From contig JAUPTZ010000007.1 of assembly GCA_030917815.1 (NCBI GenBank), positions 1-64,000 of the forward strand: a DNA stretch of 64,000 nt. Direction: 5' to 3'. Below are positions 51,484-60,244 of this stretch, piece by piece. Below the pieces are notes generated by a model, which worked only from the letters and a program-made list of their open reading frames with translations, was not told the DNA's origin and did no database searches. Source of the stretch: Candidatus Babelota bacterium (GTDB taxonomy: Bacteria; Babelota; Babeliae; Babelales; JAUPTZ01). The translations under genes and the position numbers were made by a program. The stretch's first letter is position 1, and each line of letters starts with the position of its first letter.

Positions 51484-52134
51484 ATGAAAAAACATAGCAT
51501 AGTATTGCTTAGCTTATTGGTGTTAGCGTCACCGGCAGTGTTTGGGCGAGAGCCTCAGCGTACGAGAGAAGGAGAAGAGGTTGCCGTTGAGGGAGCTCTT
51601 CCACCTGAAATGAAGCTTACGGAGTTCGAGGAAAAAAAGAATACTGACATTATGAACATGCTCAAAAAGCTAGTTTTGGCTAAGCGCGAGAAGGAAATTG
51701 CCATGCTGGTCCAGGGGCTTGCCTCTGCAAGCAAAGCTCACGATCTTCATCATACGGCCAGCGATCTAAAAGATCATGAATATGATGCAAAGGCTAAGCA
51801 GGTGATTGTTGAGCTTGTAGGATTTCTTGAAATGCTGAGTGCGTTGCGTGGCTTAGTTGTGGAAGGCATGAAAAAGAATCAATATATTAACATGAGTAGC
51901 TATGATGATGAGAGGAATAAACCGTTCTTCTTGAAGACGCTTGACCTTGAGTCTCCAGATGCCCAAAAAGAGGCGTTTCTTAACGCCACGTTGGAGCAAA
52001 GGAGAGAGGTTATTGCGATGGTTGCGTGGTTACTTACCATGCTTCAAACGAGTATGCATAAGCAGGTTAAAGCCGCAATTTTTCCTCGTGTAGAAGCGCT
52101 TCTCGCGGAGCAGCAACAAGAGGTCGGCGCGTAG
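51484..52134 (+). CDS. Small exported helical protein
   Basis: 216 residues. Signal peptide about 1-21 (ends VFG); AAAGGG precedes the ATG. The rest is highly charged and helical without membrane segments, with an N-terminal acidic part and a C-terminal part rich in Ala/Glu/Gln. It probably forms a soluble helical periplasmic protein or a coiled-coil chaperone. No family recognised. A 7-base inverted repeat (ATTACTA/TAGTAAT at 51438-51457) lies upstream. Confidence 0.65.
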   Translation: MKKHSIVLLSLLVLASPAVFGREPQRTREGEEVAVEGALPPEMKLTEFEEKKNTDIMNMLKKLVLAKREKEIAMLVQGLASASKAHDLHHTASDLKDHEYDAKAKQVIVELVGFLEMLSALRGLVVEGMKKNQYINMSSYDDERNKPFFLKTLDLESPDAQKEAFLNATLEQRREVIAMVAWLLTMLQTSMHKQVKAAIFPRVEALLAEQQQEVGA

Positions 52135-52164
52135 AGTATACTCTTCTTTTTAAAAATCAGATGA

Positions 52165-52199
52165 AATAGAGCGGGGTTTTAAAGCCCCGCTCTATTGTT
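52165..52199. terminator. Bidirectional terminator shared with the end of the next gene
   Basis: AATAGAGCGGGG and CCCCGCTCTATT form a perfect 12-base stem with an 8-base loop. It lies between the plus-strand gene 51484 and the minus-strand gene 52179, whose last codons lie inside the stem. Confidence 0.8.
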
Positions 52200-52577
52200 T
52201 GTGCGCATCGAATTTTGAAGAGTGTTTGCATGGTGTAGTAGGTTTTTAAGTGCGTCACGCTCTTCTTGCTGATTTCCTAGCTCTGGAAGAAGGGTTTGAA
52301 TTGGTAGCTCAGATGCCTTTTTTATCTGCCCATTCTCGGTATAAATTTTGTACGGGTGCTTATGGAGAGAGTGGCTGGCTCGGGGGCATTTGCAGAAGGG
52401 GCAAAATTCGTCTTCGATGTACTTTTGTTTGGCGGTGCAGTGTTTTATGCGTGTCTCGATTGTTTTGCCATTCGGGTAATGCTCAACGTGGACTTTTACG
52501 CATCCGATGCAATCGGCTTTAAGCGGGCCGGTGGCGAGGGTAAGTAAGGTGATGATGACGGTTATATGTTTAAGCAT
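52179..52577 (-). CDS. Small exported Cys-rich protein
   Basis: 132 residues from the ATG at 52577, chosen because it gives a signal peptide (MLKHITVIITLLTLATGPLKA). The mature part has CIGCVKVHVEHYPNG, a later HC and FCPFCKC, a Cys/His pattern that may bind zinc or form disulfides, similar to a zinc ribbon. The C-terminal part is helical and charged. AGGAAC-type sequence precedes the start. The last codons overlap the shared terminator. Function unknown. Confidence 0.6.
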   Translation of the reverse strand: MLKHITVIITLLTLATGPLKADCIGCVKVHVEHYPNGKTIETRIKHCTAKQKYIEDEFCPFCKCPRASHSLHKHPYKIYTENGQIKKASELPIQTLLPELGNQQEERDALKNLLHHANTLQNSMRTNNRAGL

Positions 52578-52613
52578 AAAGAGTTCCTTTTTTAAGCCAG
52601 TGTTTTGCAGGCG

Positions 52614-52670
52614 GCTTTGGCCGTCTTTGCGAGGCGCCTTTGTGCGCCGTGCCGAGCACGTCGAGGAAAT
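52614..52670. repeat. Degenerate half-copy of the intergenic repeat
   Basis: GCCGTCTTTGCGAGGCGCC matches the left arm of the family (GCCGTCATTGCGAGGAG). The right arm is not clear. Position is upstream of the Cys-rich gene. Confidence 0.45.
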
Positions 52671-52717
52671 CAACATTTATCGTTATCAGCACTTGCCGGT
52701 CAAGAAAATGAACAAAA

Positions 52718-52746
52718 AAACCGCCGAGATTTAATCTCGGCGGTTT
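52718..52746 (-). terminator. Intrinsic terminator of the tRNA operon
   Basis: AAACCGCCGAGAT and ATCTCGGCGGTTT form a perfect 13-base stem; on the minus strand a run of Ts follows. It lies 11 bases past the tRNA-Glu gene. Confidence 0.88.
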
Positions 52747-52756
52747 GAAGTTTTGG

Positions 52757-52831
52757 CGTCCCCAAGGGGATTCGAACCCCTGTTACCAGAATGAAAATCT
52801 GGTGTCCTGGACCAGGCTAGACGATGGGGAC
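52757..52831 (-). tRNA. tRNA-Glu (anticodon TTC)
   Basis: On the minus strand GTCCCCA at the 5' end pairs with TGGGGAC at the 3' end. The anticodon stem CCAGA/TCTGG holds loop TTTTCAT (anticodon TTC) and the T arm has GGTTCGAATCC. Discriminator base is G. No CCA is encoded. It follows tRNA-Lys on the same transcript. Confidence 0.97.
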
Positions 52832-52850
52832 GCATATATGTAAAAGATGG

Positions 52851-52923
52851 TGAGCCGCGCTGGATTCGAACCAGCGACCCACAGCTTAAAAGGCTGTTGC
52901 TCTACCGACTGAGCTAGCGGCTC
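52851..52923 (-). tRNA. tRNA-Lys (anticodon TTT)
   Basis: On the minus strand GAGCCGC pairs with GCGGCTC. The anticodon stem ACAGC/GCTGT holds loop CTTTTAA (anticodon TTT), the D arm has AGCTCAGTCGGTAGAGC, and the T arm GGTTCGAATCC. Discriminator is A. CCA is not encoded. Confidence 0.97.
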
Positions 52924-52969
52924 TCACTTTTTATGCCGCACCTACAAAGTGGCGCAAACAACGGCCCAA

Positions 52970-52998
52970 ATAGTATCCTAAACCCGGAGGTCTGTCAA
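52970..52998 (-). promoter_or_regulatory. Strong promoter of the tRNA-Lys/tRNA-Glu operon
   Basis: On the minus strand a perfect TTGACA (52993-52998) and TACTAT (52970-52975) are separated by 17 bases. Transcription would start about 40 bases before tRNA-Lys. This is the best promoter in the window. Confidence 0.85.
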
Positions 52999-53135
52999 CA
53001 AGAAAAGCGTGTTTTTGGCGATATTTAGTTGTTTCTCCGCTATTTCGTTGATCGATCTTGCCGAACCATTGCTGCGGCCGATCCCCTTTGATAGGCTATG
53101 CGGCATAAGTCTAGTTTTTGGGAAACGTTGAGCAC

Positions 53136-54896
53136 ATGGTAAAAAAAAGCATAGCAGATCTGTTGATCGAACTAAAAGCGGTGACTCCTGATCAGGTTTC
53201 GACGTTGGTTGAGGGTGAGAAAATATCTCCCGACCGTGTTGGTGATATCCTGGTGGAGCGCAAGCAGCTCGATTCTCGTGTGTTGAGTAAAGCGCTTGCA
53301 GCGCAGCGGGGTCTTCCCTTTCTTGATGCAATTACCGAGCAGATGGCTGATACCACGCTTTTGAGTAAAGTTCCCTTAAAATTTTTGCGTAAGCATCGTG
53401 TTATCCCAATCGTGTATGAGGGGGAGCGGTGCATTGCAACCTACGATCCGCGCGAAGTGCAGCCGCTTGATGATCTTGCCCTTTTACTTCCTGGGGTAAC
53501 CCAGCATGTGATTGTGACCGAAGAGGTCATTTTTGAATCTATCAACCGTTATTATCCTTTGGAAACTAGCCAAGAGATGATGGATGAGCTTAAGGATGAG
53601 AATCAGACCGATCTCAACCTGGGAGAGATTGAAGAAAAAGATATCATGGAAATGGCAAATGATGCGCCAATCGTGAAATTGGTGAATCATCTGCTTTACC
53701 AAGCAGTAAAAGATGGAGCTTCAGATATTCACATCGAGGCGTTTGAAAAAGAGCTTCGTGTTCGCTATCGTGTGGATGGTGTTATGATTATCAAAATGAG
53801 TCCTCCAAAGCGTTATCTTGGGGCGATTGTTTCTCGTATTAAGATTATGGCCAACCTCAATATCGCGGAAAAGCGAATTCCTCAGGACGGTCGGATTCAG
53901 ATTAAAGTTGCCAATAAAGCGGTAGACGTTCGGGTTTCTATCTTGCCCTGCAATTTTGGTGAGCGTGTTGTGATGCGGCTTTTGGATAAAACCAAAGGTG
54001 CGGTTTCACTTGATAAGCTTAACATGAGTGAGCATAACTACGGCGTGCTGCGCAAGGTTATTGAGCGGCCCAATGGCATTATTTTGGTATCGGGCCCAAC
54101 CGGTTCTGGTAAAACGAGTACGTTATATGCCATTCTCAGTCACTTGAATCAACCTGATGTAAATATTATTACCGTAGAAAATCCGGTTGAGTATACGATT
54201 ACCGGTATTAACCAGGTACAAGTAAATGAGGCCGTGGGGCTTACCTTTGCCAGTGCGTTGCGTTCTATTTTGCGGCAGGATCCCGATATTGTATTGATCG
54301 GTGAAATTCGTGATAAGGAGACTGCCCGTATTGCAACCGAAGCGGCTTTAACCGGTCACTTAGTTCTTAGCACGATTCATACTAATAGCGCGCCGGCTAC
54401 CGTGACTCGGTTAATCGACATGGGGATTGAGCCATTCTTGGTTTCGTCGGCTTTAAATTGTGTTATTTCACAACGATTGGTTCGCAAGCTGAACCAAAAA
54501 ACGAAGAAACAAATGCAGCCAACGGCCGAGTTGGTTTCTCGTTTAGGTATTACGCCGGAAGCAGCAAAATCAATGACTTTTTATGAGGCAGCACCGTCCG
54601 ATTTACCTGGTGACAGTGGGTACCAAGGTCGGCTTGCTATTCATGAGGTTATGCTTATTAACGAAGAAATGGCTCGTTTGGTTATTGACGGTGCCGATGC
54701 AAACGCAATCAAAGATCTTGCCATTAAGCAGGGGATGATCCCATTGGCTCTTGATGGCGTGCGATGTATTGGGCTTGGGTTGACCTCGCCTGAAGAGGTA
54801 TTGTCGGTTTCGTATATTGAAGAAGCTGCCGATAAAGAGGAGCCAAAAAACGTGGAAGAGGTCGCTAAGAGTGCCGCACCAAAGCCTAAAAAATAG
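53136..54896 (+). CDS. PilB/GspE-type secretion or pilus ATPase
   Basis: 586 residues from the ATG at 53136; an earlier TTG adds six residues. It powers assembly of type IV pili or type II secretion from the cytoplasmic side. An N-terminal GSPII_E N-domain (about 10-150) is followed by the ATPase: IKMSPPKRY and RVSILPCNFGERVVMRLLDK (about 268-287), Walker A GPTGSGKTSTLY (about 320-331), Walker B IVLIGEIRD. The four Cys that bind zinc in typical GspE/PilB are absent from the expected loop (RKLNQKTKKQMQPTAELV). The pseudopilin gene overlaps the end. The C-terminal VEEVAKSAAPKPKK tail is unusual. Confidence 0.93.
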   Translation: MVKKSIADLLIELKAVTPDQVSTLVEGEKISPDRVGDILVERKQLDSRVLSKALAAQRGLPFLDAITEQMADTTLLSKVPLKFLRKHRVIPIVYEGERCIATYDPREVQPLDDLALLLPGVTQHVIVTEEVIFESINRYYPLETSQEMMDELKDENQTDLNLGEIEEKDIMEMANDAPIVKLVNHLLYQAVKDGASDIHIEAFEKELRVRYRVDGVMIIKMSPPKRYLGAIVSRIKIMANLNIAEKRIPQDGRIQIKVANKAVDVRVSILPCNFGERVVMRLLDKTKGAVSLDKLNMSEHNYGVLRKVIERPNGIILVSGPTGSGKTSTLYAILSHLNQPDVNIITVENPVEYTITGINQVQVNEAVGLTFASALRSILRQDPDIVLIGEIRDKETARIATEAALTGHLVLSTIHTNSAPATVTRLIDMGIEPFLVSSALNCVISQRLVRKLNQKTKKQMQPTAELVSRLGITPEAAKSMTFYEAAPSDLPGDSGYQGRLAIHEVMLINEEMARLVIDGADANAIKDLAIKQGMIPLALDGVRCIGLGLTSPEEVLSVSYIEEAADKEEPKNVEEVAKSAAPKPKK

Positions 54897-55416
54897 GCTG
54901 CGCGCGTTTACCTTAATCGAGTGTCTTATTGTTATAGCTCTTTTTAGTGCCCTTATGTGGTCATTGAACCCTCTACAGCGTATGTACCGCTCTATGCTTT
55001 TAATGATTGGTACCGGTCATATTGTGGCGACATGCCATTATTTGATGCATTGCGCACAAGCCAGGGGTGTATCAACCACCTTGTATATCTTGGGGAATAG
55101 CCGTTATTGCATCGATGATGGGGCTGGGCAGCAGGAGAAGGATCTGCCTGCCGGTATTGAATGGGGGGCATGCGAACAGGTCTTTGGGCCGCCTTCTCGT
55201 CCTACTACGTTAGTGGTCGGGCCACTTGTTGGGGGCGACGTTAATGAAAGAGGTCCTTGTGTGCGGTGGGAGGCCAACGGTTTCTACACGCCAGGGACAC
55301 TGTATTTGCGAAATGGACCTAATCATTGTAGTGCAATAAGTCTACCGCGAGCTTTATATGGGGTTATGCATTCTTATTATTGGCATGATGGGAAATGGGT
55401 TAGCGCCCCATCGTGA
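54871..55416 (+). CDS. Type IV pilin-like pseudopilin
   Basis: 181 residues from the GTG at 54871, 26 bases inside the ATPase gene; a TTG at 54817 is the other option. A short basic leader ends with RLRA before FTLIECLIVIALFSAL, the prepilin peptidase motif (Ala in place of Gly at -1). Processed chain begins at Phe with the usual Glu at +5. The remaining part is a small beta domain of GspH/FimT type with Cys residues. No prepilin peptidase gene is seen. It ends convergently with the next gene, overlapping by 17 bases. Confidence 0.8.
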   Translation: MPHQSLKNRLRAFTLIECLIVIALFSALMWSLNPLQRMYRSMLLMIGTGHIVATCHYLMHCAQARGVSTTLYILGNSRYCIDDGAGQQEKDLPAGIEWGACEQVFGPPSRPTTLVVGPLVGGDVNERGPCVRWEANGFYTPGTLYLRNGPNHCSAISLPRALYGVMHSYYWHDGKWVSAPS

Positions 55417-55894
55417 GTGCTAATTGGGCTCGCAGCTGATTATTTTGCCGATGTGCTTCTTGAAGTTGGGTATACAGATTATTGCGGTCTGCGATCACTC
55501 TCTGTGTTTCTGCCTGCGTTGTTATGAGGTCTTCATGGAGGCCACCGATTGTTTCACTTCGCGATTGCGTAGTATTAATTGTCTGTTGTAGTGAGGAAAC
55601 CGACTGCTCACGCAATGCATAGAGGGTTAGTAGTCGTTTGTGATTTCTTAAAAGATCACGAAATGAGTCTAATCCTTGCCCCATAAGTTTCTTGTCGGTG
55701 CCTTTTGCAAGCTTCCATGCTCGTTCAAGCGCCGCTTGAATATTGCTTTTAATGGATTCAAGGGTCTGGGCCGTATCATCGGCGGCAACATCATCAGCCT
55801 CATCGCTCGCCATTGAGGTAGCATTGATCAGCGTGAAGGTGCTGCAGATAATGATAAATAATTGTGTTAGATACCTTAATTTTTTCATACTCAT
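55400..55894 (-). CDS. Exported coiled-coil protein
   Basis: 164 residues from the ATG at 55894, preceded by GGAG; an ATG two codons later is possible. Signal peptide about 3-29, then an acidic helix and a long coiled coil (about 45-160) with heptad-like Leu/Ile spacing, ending LRAQLALTMGR. No family recognised. It overlaps the pseudopilin gene tail to tail. Confidence 0.65.
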   Translation of the reverse strand: MSMKKLRYLTQLFIIICSTFTLINATSMASDEADDVAADDTAQTLESIKSNIQAALERAWKLAKGTDKKLMGQGLDSFRDLLRNHKRLLTLYALREQSVSSLQQTINTTQSRSETIGGLHEDLITTQAETQRVIADRNNLYTQLQEAHRQNNQLRAQLALTMGR

Positions 55895-55969
55895 AGTGCG
55901 TCTCCCCATATATAACTTTAGAAGTTTGTTTAATTACAACTCAATAGTTTGTTGGTGGAGTGGGTCTTT

Positions 55970-56926
55970 ATGGTGTCGTGGCGCTCTTTTTTTTGCATCT
56001 TTTTTGTCTATCTTGGGGTATTGCGGTCGATAAGTACCGTGTATGTTGGGCCGGTTCCCGACGCGCTAGAGCAACGGGTGGTTTCTTTAATCGATGGAGC
56101 CCATTCTCGTATATGGGTTGCCTTATTTCGGCTGAGTTCAGCCCCCTGCGTACATGCGCTTGTGCGTGCCAAAGAGCGAAATGTCGATGTACGAGTTATT
56201 CTTGATAGTGGGGTCTTGGGGCTGCCGGTACATGCGGTTATGCAGCGCCAGCTTAGGCGTGCCGGTATAGCGCCCTGGTGGAGCGGTCGACGCTCTTTGA
56301 TGCACCACAAGTGGGCGATTATAGATAACAAGGTTTTTATGGGTTCAGCCAATTGGACGCATGCCGGTCTAAACAATAATCATGAGATCTGTGCTTTTTT
56401 TGATGATCCGTCTATTGTGCAAGGCTATGCGACTCATTTCATAACGCTTACGAGGAGGATTGCAGGATTTGCTGCGCGATCGCCACTCATTGGTCGTTCT
56501 TTCTTTTTTATTCCGGACCATCGGCGTGAAGCGCGATCAAGACTGGATTTTTTGCTTGAAGGGGCGCGTCGCAGGATTTGGATCAGCATGTATGCATTTA
56601 CGAGTATATGGTGCTGGAAGAAGCTGGCCGATGCGGTGCAGCGCGGGGTTTCGGTTAAGGTTGTCCTGGAGCCAAGCGAAATTTTCCCCTGTATGCAGCG
56701 TGATAAAGCGGTTAAAGTAGGTGTGCATGTTAGAAGATATAAAAGTTCTAACGGAGCAATTTTACATGATAAATGTGCATTGATTGATGATACCGTGGTG
56801 TTTGGCTCAATGAATTGGACCGGTGCCGGCATGAGGCTCAATGAAGAAAGTGTTATGCTTACCGATGATCGGGTGATTGGTGAGAAAGTGGGGCATTGCT
56901 TTACCCAATTATTCGATGGCCTTTAG
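55970..56926 (+). CDS. Exported phospholipase D superfamily protein
   Basis: 318 residues from the ATG at 55970. Residues about 1-22 form a signal peptide (SFFCIFFVYLGVLRS). Two HKD motifs are complete: HHKWAIID at 112-119 and HDKCALID at 266-273, each followed by the GSANW/GSMNW element. This two-motif layout is that of cardiolipin synthases and PLD-type hydrolases/nucleases. The short length (about 318) and signal peptide favour an exported phosphodiesterase, as in Nuc or chlamydial PLDs, over membrane cardiolipin synthase. Substrate unknown. Confidence 0.85.
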   Translation: MVSWRSFFCIFFVYLGVLRSISTVYVGPVPDALEQRVVSLIDGAHSRIWVALFRLSSAPCVHALVRAKERNVDVRVILDSGVLGLPVHAVMQRQLRRAGIAPWWSGRRSLMHHKWAIIDNKVFMGSANWTHAGLNNNHEICAFFDDPSIVQGYATHFITLTRRIAGFAARSPLIGRSFFFIPDHRREARSRLDFLLEGARRRIWISMYAFTSIWCWKKLADAVQRGVSVKVVLEPSEIFPCMQRDKAVKVGVHVRRYKSSNGAILHDKCALIDDTVVFGSMNWTGAGMRLNEESVMLTDDRVIGEKVGHCFTQLFDGL

Positions 56927-57778
56927 TGGGGTTCTGTTTTGATACATCTGTGAGGCGGCCATTAATCCAACGCCACCAGCAGCGGCACTACCAACCGCTT
57001 GGAGCCATTCTTTATTGCGTTTTTTGTATTCGATCTCGACCTTGAGAAATCGCTCTATTAGCTCTTTTTTTTCAGGAGAAAGGTGTGCGGTAGGATCGTT
57101 TAATATGGATTGAAGTCTTGAGGGATCAGCATAGCCGATTTTCTGTAATACTCGATGCCGCAAGACGTGTCGGTGAAGCGTCATGAGTTCAGTTTCTCTT
57201 TTTTGCTTTTTATAGGTACGCAGGCCCCAGCCGACGCCGAGTGCCGATCCGAGGCCAAGAATTGCCGTTGCAGGGCCCGGATTATGAAAAAGTCTTTGAT
57301 TGATTGATCGGGCCGATCGGTAATCATCGGGAGCTACTCTTGAATATTGCCGCTTAAGCGCGATGAGATCGGTTTTGTTTGGGTGCTTTTTAAGGGCATT
57401 GTTGAGATGGGCGAGTAAGAGGTTCTTTGGGTTTTTCTTGGTCAATACGTTTAGCTGTGGCTCTACTTGTTTAGCGGCGCCCAGTACCTGTTCTTTGCTT
57501 AGGCCACTGTGCCAGATGGCGTTTAAGAAGTGAGGAGTATTGTCTAGGCTAATCGGCGTGGTGGTTGTTGCGGCACGGAATTGGTCGTAGTAGTGTACTA
57601 TGTGTTCAAGGTTGCTTGATCTTCGCTGGTCAGGGTTTTCAAGTAATACATTGAATTCGGCTTCGCTGAGCGGTGCTGCCTTGTCGATAAAAATAGTTGG
57701 CGCTGGCTCAGTGGTGCTGCACTCCATTGTTTTTGTGAGTACCATTAAATAGAGCAAAACGAGCGAGCGTGGGTTCAT
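56909..57778 (-). CDS. Exported protein with two membrane segments
   Basis: 289 residues with signal peptide (about 1-20), a helical region, then hydrophobic segments at about 169-187 and 261-278 separated by a charged linker (KKQKRETELMTLHRHVLRHR...). The fold fits the membrane hairpin of the other exported proteins, placed near the C-terminus. The start is the first in-frame Met. It overlaps the PLD gene end by 18 bases (convergent). Function unknown. Confidence 0.65.
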   Translation of the reverse strand: MNPRSLVLLYLMVLTKTMECSTTEPAPTIFIDKAAPLSEAEFNVLLENPDQRRSSNLEHIVHYYDQFRAATTTTPISLDNTPHFLNAIWHSGLSKEQVLGAAKQVEPQLNVLTKKNPKNLLLAHLNNALKKHPNKTDLIALKRQYSRVAPDDYRSARSINQRLFHNPGPATAILGLGSALGVGWGLRTYKKQKRETELMTLHRHVLRHRVLQKIGYADPSRLQSILNDPTAHLSPEKKELIERFLKVEIEYKKRNKEWLQAVGSAAAGGVGLMAASQMYQNRTPLKAIE

Positions 57779-57843
57779 GATTTGCCTACCAGAGTAAGGA
57801 TAAAAAGCGTTTTTTCTAGTATGACACTACGTCGGCTTGATTC

Positions 57844-58773
57844 TCAATAGTCGGTTGGTTCAGGGAGTAGTTTTTCGAGCGCAGCAGAAAAGTCTGATGG
57901 ATAAGGTGCGGTATAGGTGTACCGTGTGCCCTTGTATTCAAACGATAGAAAATGAGCATGGAGGGCTTGTCGGCCAATGAGGAGATTGCCGCTGCCGTAT
58001 ACCTCATCACCTAAGATAGAAAACCGCTGATGGGCTGCGTGTACACGTATTTGATGTGTGCGGCCGGTAACAATAGTAAATTCAACTAATGCCATGGCAT
58101 GTTGATAGTAGGCTAATGTTTGATAATGGGTTGTTGCGTGGCGAGAAGCGGTGCCATTGACGCTCATCGTGTGCCGATGAATCGGGTGTCGGCCAATAGG
58201 AAGGTCAATGGTGCCGGTGCGCTCTGGCCACCCGGCAACAATAGCATGGTATTTTTTCTGTATTTTGCGGTCCTTAAAGAGGGCAGCGAGAGCAGTAAGC
58301 GCTTGTGGATTGCGCGCTACCAGGATAAGGCCGGAGGTATCTTTGTCGAGCCGATGCACAATGCCAGGCCGCTCATTGCTTTCGAATTGAGAAAATTCTG
58401 GATAGCGGTGGAGTAGCCCGTGAACAAGGGTGACTGCGTCCGGCGCTGAAGTTGCGTGATGAACCACCAGGCCGGCCGGCTTATTAATAACGAGAAAGTC
58501 TTTTTCTTCGGCGATTATTTCAAAACTAACCGGATGAGGGGTAAGTGGGAAAAGCGGCGGTTGCGGAACGACTATGCCTACCGTTTGGCCGGTAGAGACC
58601 GGATAGCTTGGTTTGGTGGTGACGGCGTTTTCGACGGTGACCGCCCCTTGCTTGATGAAAAGTGTAATTTGAGAGCGAGAATGGTGGCCGGCAAGAGCAC
58701 TGGTAAGGAATTGGTCGAGTCTCTGTTTGTCGCTTGAAGCGTCCACTGAAAAGGTTGTTGGTAACGAGTTCAT
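57844..58773 (-). CDS. RluA/RluD-family pseudouridine synthase
   Basis: 309 residues, cytoplasmic. It isomerises uridine in 23S rRNA. An S4 RNA-binding domain is at about 15-60 (DKQRLDQFLTSAL, SRSQITLFIKQGAVTV), then the catalytic domain with HRLDKDTSGLILVAR (about 140-154; the Asp in HRLDxxTSG is catalytic) and GRTHQIRVHAAH (about 235-246). RluD is the best type because of the S4 domain. The GAGTT region upstream gives no strong ribosome binding site. Confidence 0.95.
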   Translation of the reverse strand: MNSLPTTFSVDASSDKQRLDQFLTSALAGHHSRSQITLFIKQGAVTVENAVTTKPSYPVSTGQTVGIVVPQPPLFPLTPHPVSFEIIAEEKDFLVINKPAGLVVHHATSAPDAVTLVHGLLHRYPEFSQFESNERPGIVHRLDKDTSGLILVARNPQALTALAALFKDRKIQKKYHAIVAGWPERTGTIDLPIGRHPIHRHTMSVNGTASRHATTHYQTLAYYQHAMALVEFTIVTGRTHQIRVHAAHQRFSILGDEVYGSGNLLIGRQALHAHFLSFEYKGTRYTYTAPYPSDFSAALEKLLPEPTDY

Positions 58774-58873
58774 AGCGAAAACTCCGGTAATTACTTATCA
58801 AATTACTAATATCTGGTTAGAATAGGCTAATAATACAGCAATAAACTTCCTCTTGCCACCCGAAAGGTGACAC

Positions 58874-60241
58874 ATGCTGCTAGAACAACTTACATCGCTT
58901 GCTGCGCTTGAACCCATCATTGATCAGGTTATTGATCAAAGTTCTGCGCGAGGAGTTCAGGGATGGGTGCAAGTCTGTAATGCCCACCCGTCCGACATTG
59001 CTGATCTGATTGAGCATATATCTCGTCATTATCAACTTTCATTGTTTACGAAATTGCCGGCTGAATTAGGAGCTCGTACGTTTAATCGACTTGAGCGAAT
59101 GATTCAGGCCGATATTCTATTCCAATTGAACAACGATCAGGCCGCTCATGTGCTTAAAAGCATGCATGCCGATGCTCTGGTCGATTTGTTTGAAGAGCTG
59201 GAAGATGAGCAAGTTGAGCACTTTTTAAAACTTCTCCAAAAAAAGCAGCGCTCTCGTATTATTAGCCTTCTGAGCTTTGATCCAAAATCGGCTGGCGGTA
59301 TTATGAACAGCGATGTGCTGACGCTACGGAGTGACTTGACCGTCAAAAATTGTATCAACATTCTTCAGCGGTTATCGCCACAACAAGAGGTTCGTTATCG
59401 TGTATATGTAACCGATAAGGATAATATTTTGGTGGGGCATATAACCTTGGATAAGTTAGTGCTTAATAAGCCGGAGACACCGATTAGTACGCTTATGAGT
59501 CGAAATGAGCTCATTATTAACGCGTATGAAGATCAAGAAGAGGTGGTAAAGAAAATGACCCACTATGGTGTGCTATCTTCCCCGGTGGTTGATGGGTATA
59601 GCCACTTTTTAGGTATTATTTCTGGTGATGACGTGGTGAACGTTATGGAAGAAGAGGCCAGTGAGGACGTGTATCGTATGTCCGGTGTGGGGCACGTTGA
59701 GCGTTCTTATTTTGAAACGTCGACTAGTATGATGTTTTTTGAGCGTAGCAAGTGGTTGAGTGGGCTTCTGCTTTTACAGAGTGTTTCAAGCGTCATTATG
59801 AGGCGGTACGAGGGTATGCTTGCCGATAATGTTGTGCTTACCTTGTTTTTGTCGATGTTGGTGGGGACTGGGGGGAACGCTGGTAATCAATCGGCGACCT
59901 TGGTAATTCGTGGTCTTGCAACTGGTGAGATTGGTCGCAAGCGTCGACTTTCCCTGTTTTTTCGTGAATTTAGATTGAGTATCATGATTGCTTCGCTATT
60001 GAGCGTGCTTAGTTTCTGCCGTGTGTGGGTTATGCATGGTAATCTTGCGGCAGCTTTTGCGATAAGTGCTTCACTCTTTTCTATTGTGTGTGTATCGATG
60101 CTCCTAGGAACTTTAATTCCGTTAACGTTGCATCATTTTAAGATAGATCCAGCCCACTCGGCTGCTCCTTTTTTGGCCACGTTGATGGACGTTATCGGGA
60201 TACTGATTTATTGCTCGATCTGCAGTTACCTGTTGAGCTGA
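58874..60241 (+). CDS. mgtE: MgtE-type magnesium transporter
   Basis: 455 residues, normal length. It is a Mg2+ channel in the inner membrane. Cytosolic N-domain (about 1-130, DIADLIEHI and LFEELEDEQ), two CBS domains (about 131-260, STLMSRNELIINAYEDQEEVV), then five membrane helices. The pore helix motif GTGGNAGNQSATLVIRGLATGEI (about 331-353) and the last-helix PAHSAAPFLATLMDVIGILIY are intact. The cytosolic domains sense Mg2+ and gate the pore. GAAAGGTG lies before the ATG. Confidence 0.97.
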   Translation: MLLEQLTSLAALEPIIDQVIDQSSARGVQGWVQVCNAHPSDIADLIEHISRHYQLSLFTKLPAELGARTFNRLERMIQADILFQLNNDQAAHVLKSMHADALVDLFEELEDEQVEHFLKLLQKKQRSRIISLLSFDPKSAGGIMNSDVLTLRSDLTVKNCINILQRLSPQQEVRYRVYVTDKDNILVGHITLDKLVLNKPETPISTLMSRNELIINAYEDQEEVVKKMTHYGVLSSPVVDGYSHFLGIISGDDVVNVMEEEASEDVYRMSGVGHVERSYFETSTSMMFFERSKWLSGLLLLQSVSSVIMRRYEGMLADNVVLTLFLSMLVGTGGNAGNQSATLVIRGLATGEIGRKRRLSLFFREFRLSIMIASLLSVLSFCRVWVMHGNLAAAFAISASLFSIVCVSMLLGTLIPLTLHHFKIDPAHSAAPFLATLMDVIGILIYCSICSYLLS

Positions 60242-60244
60242 CCC

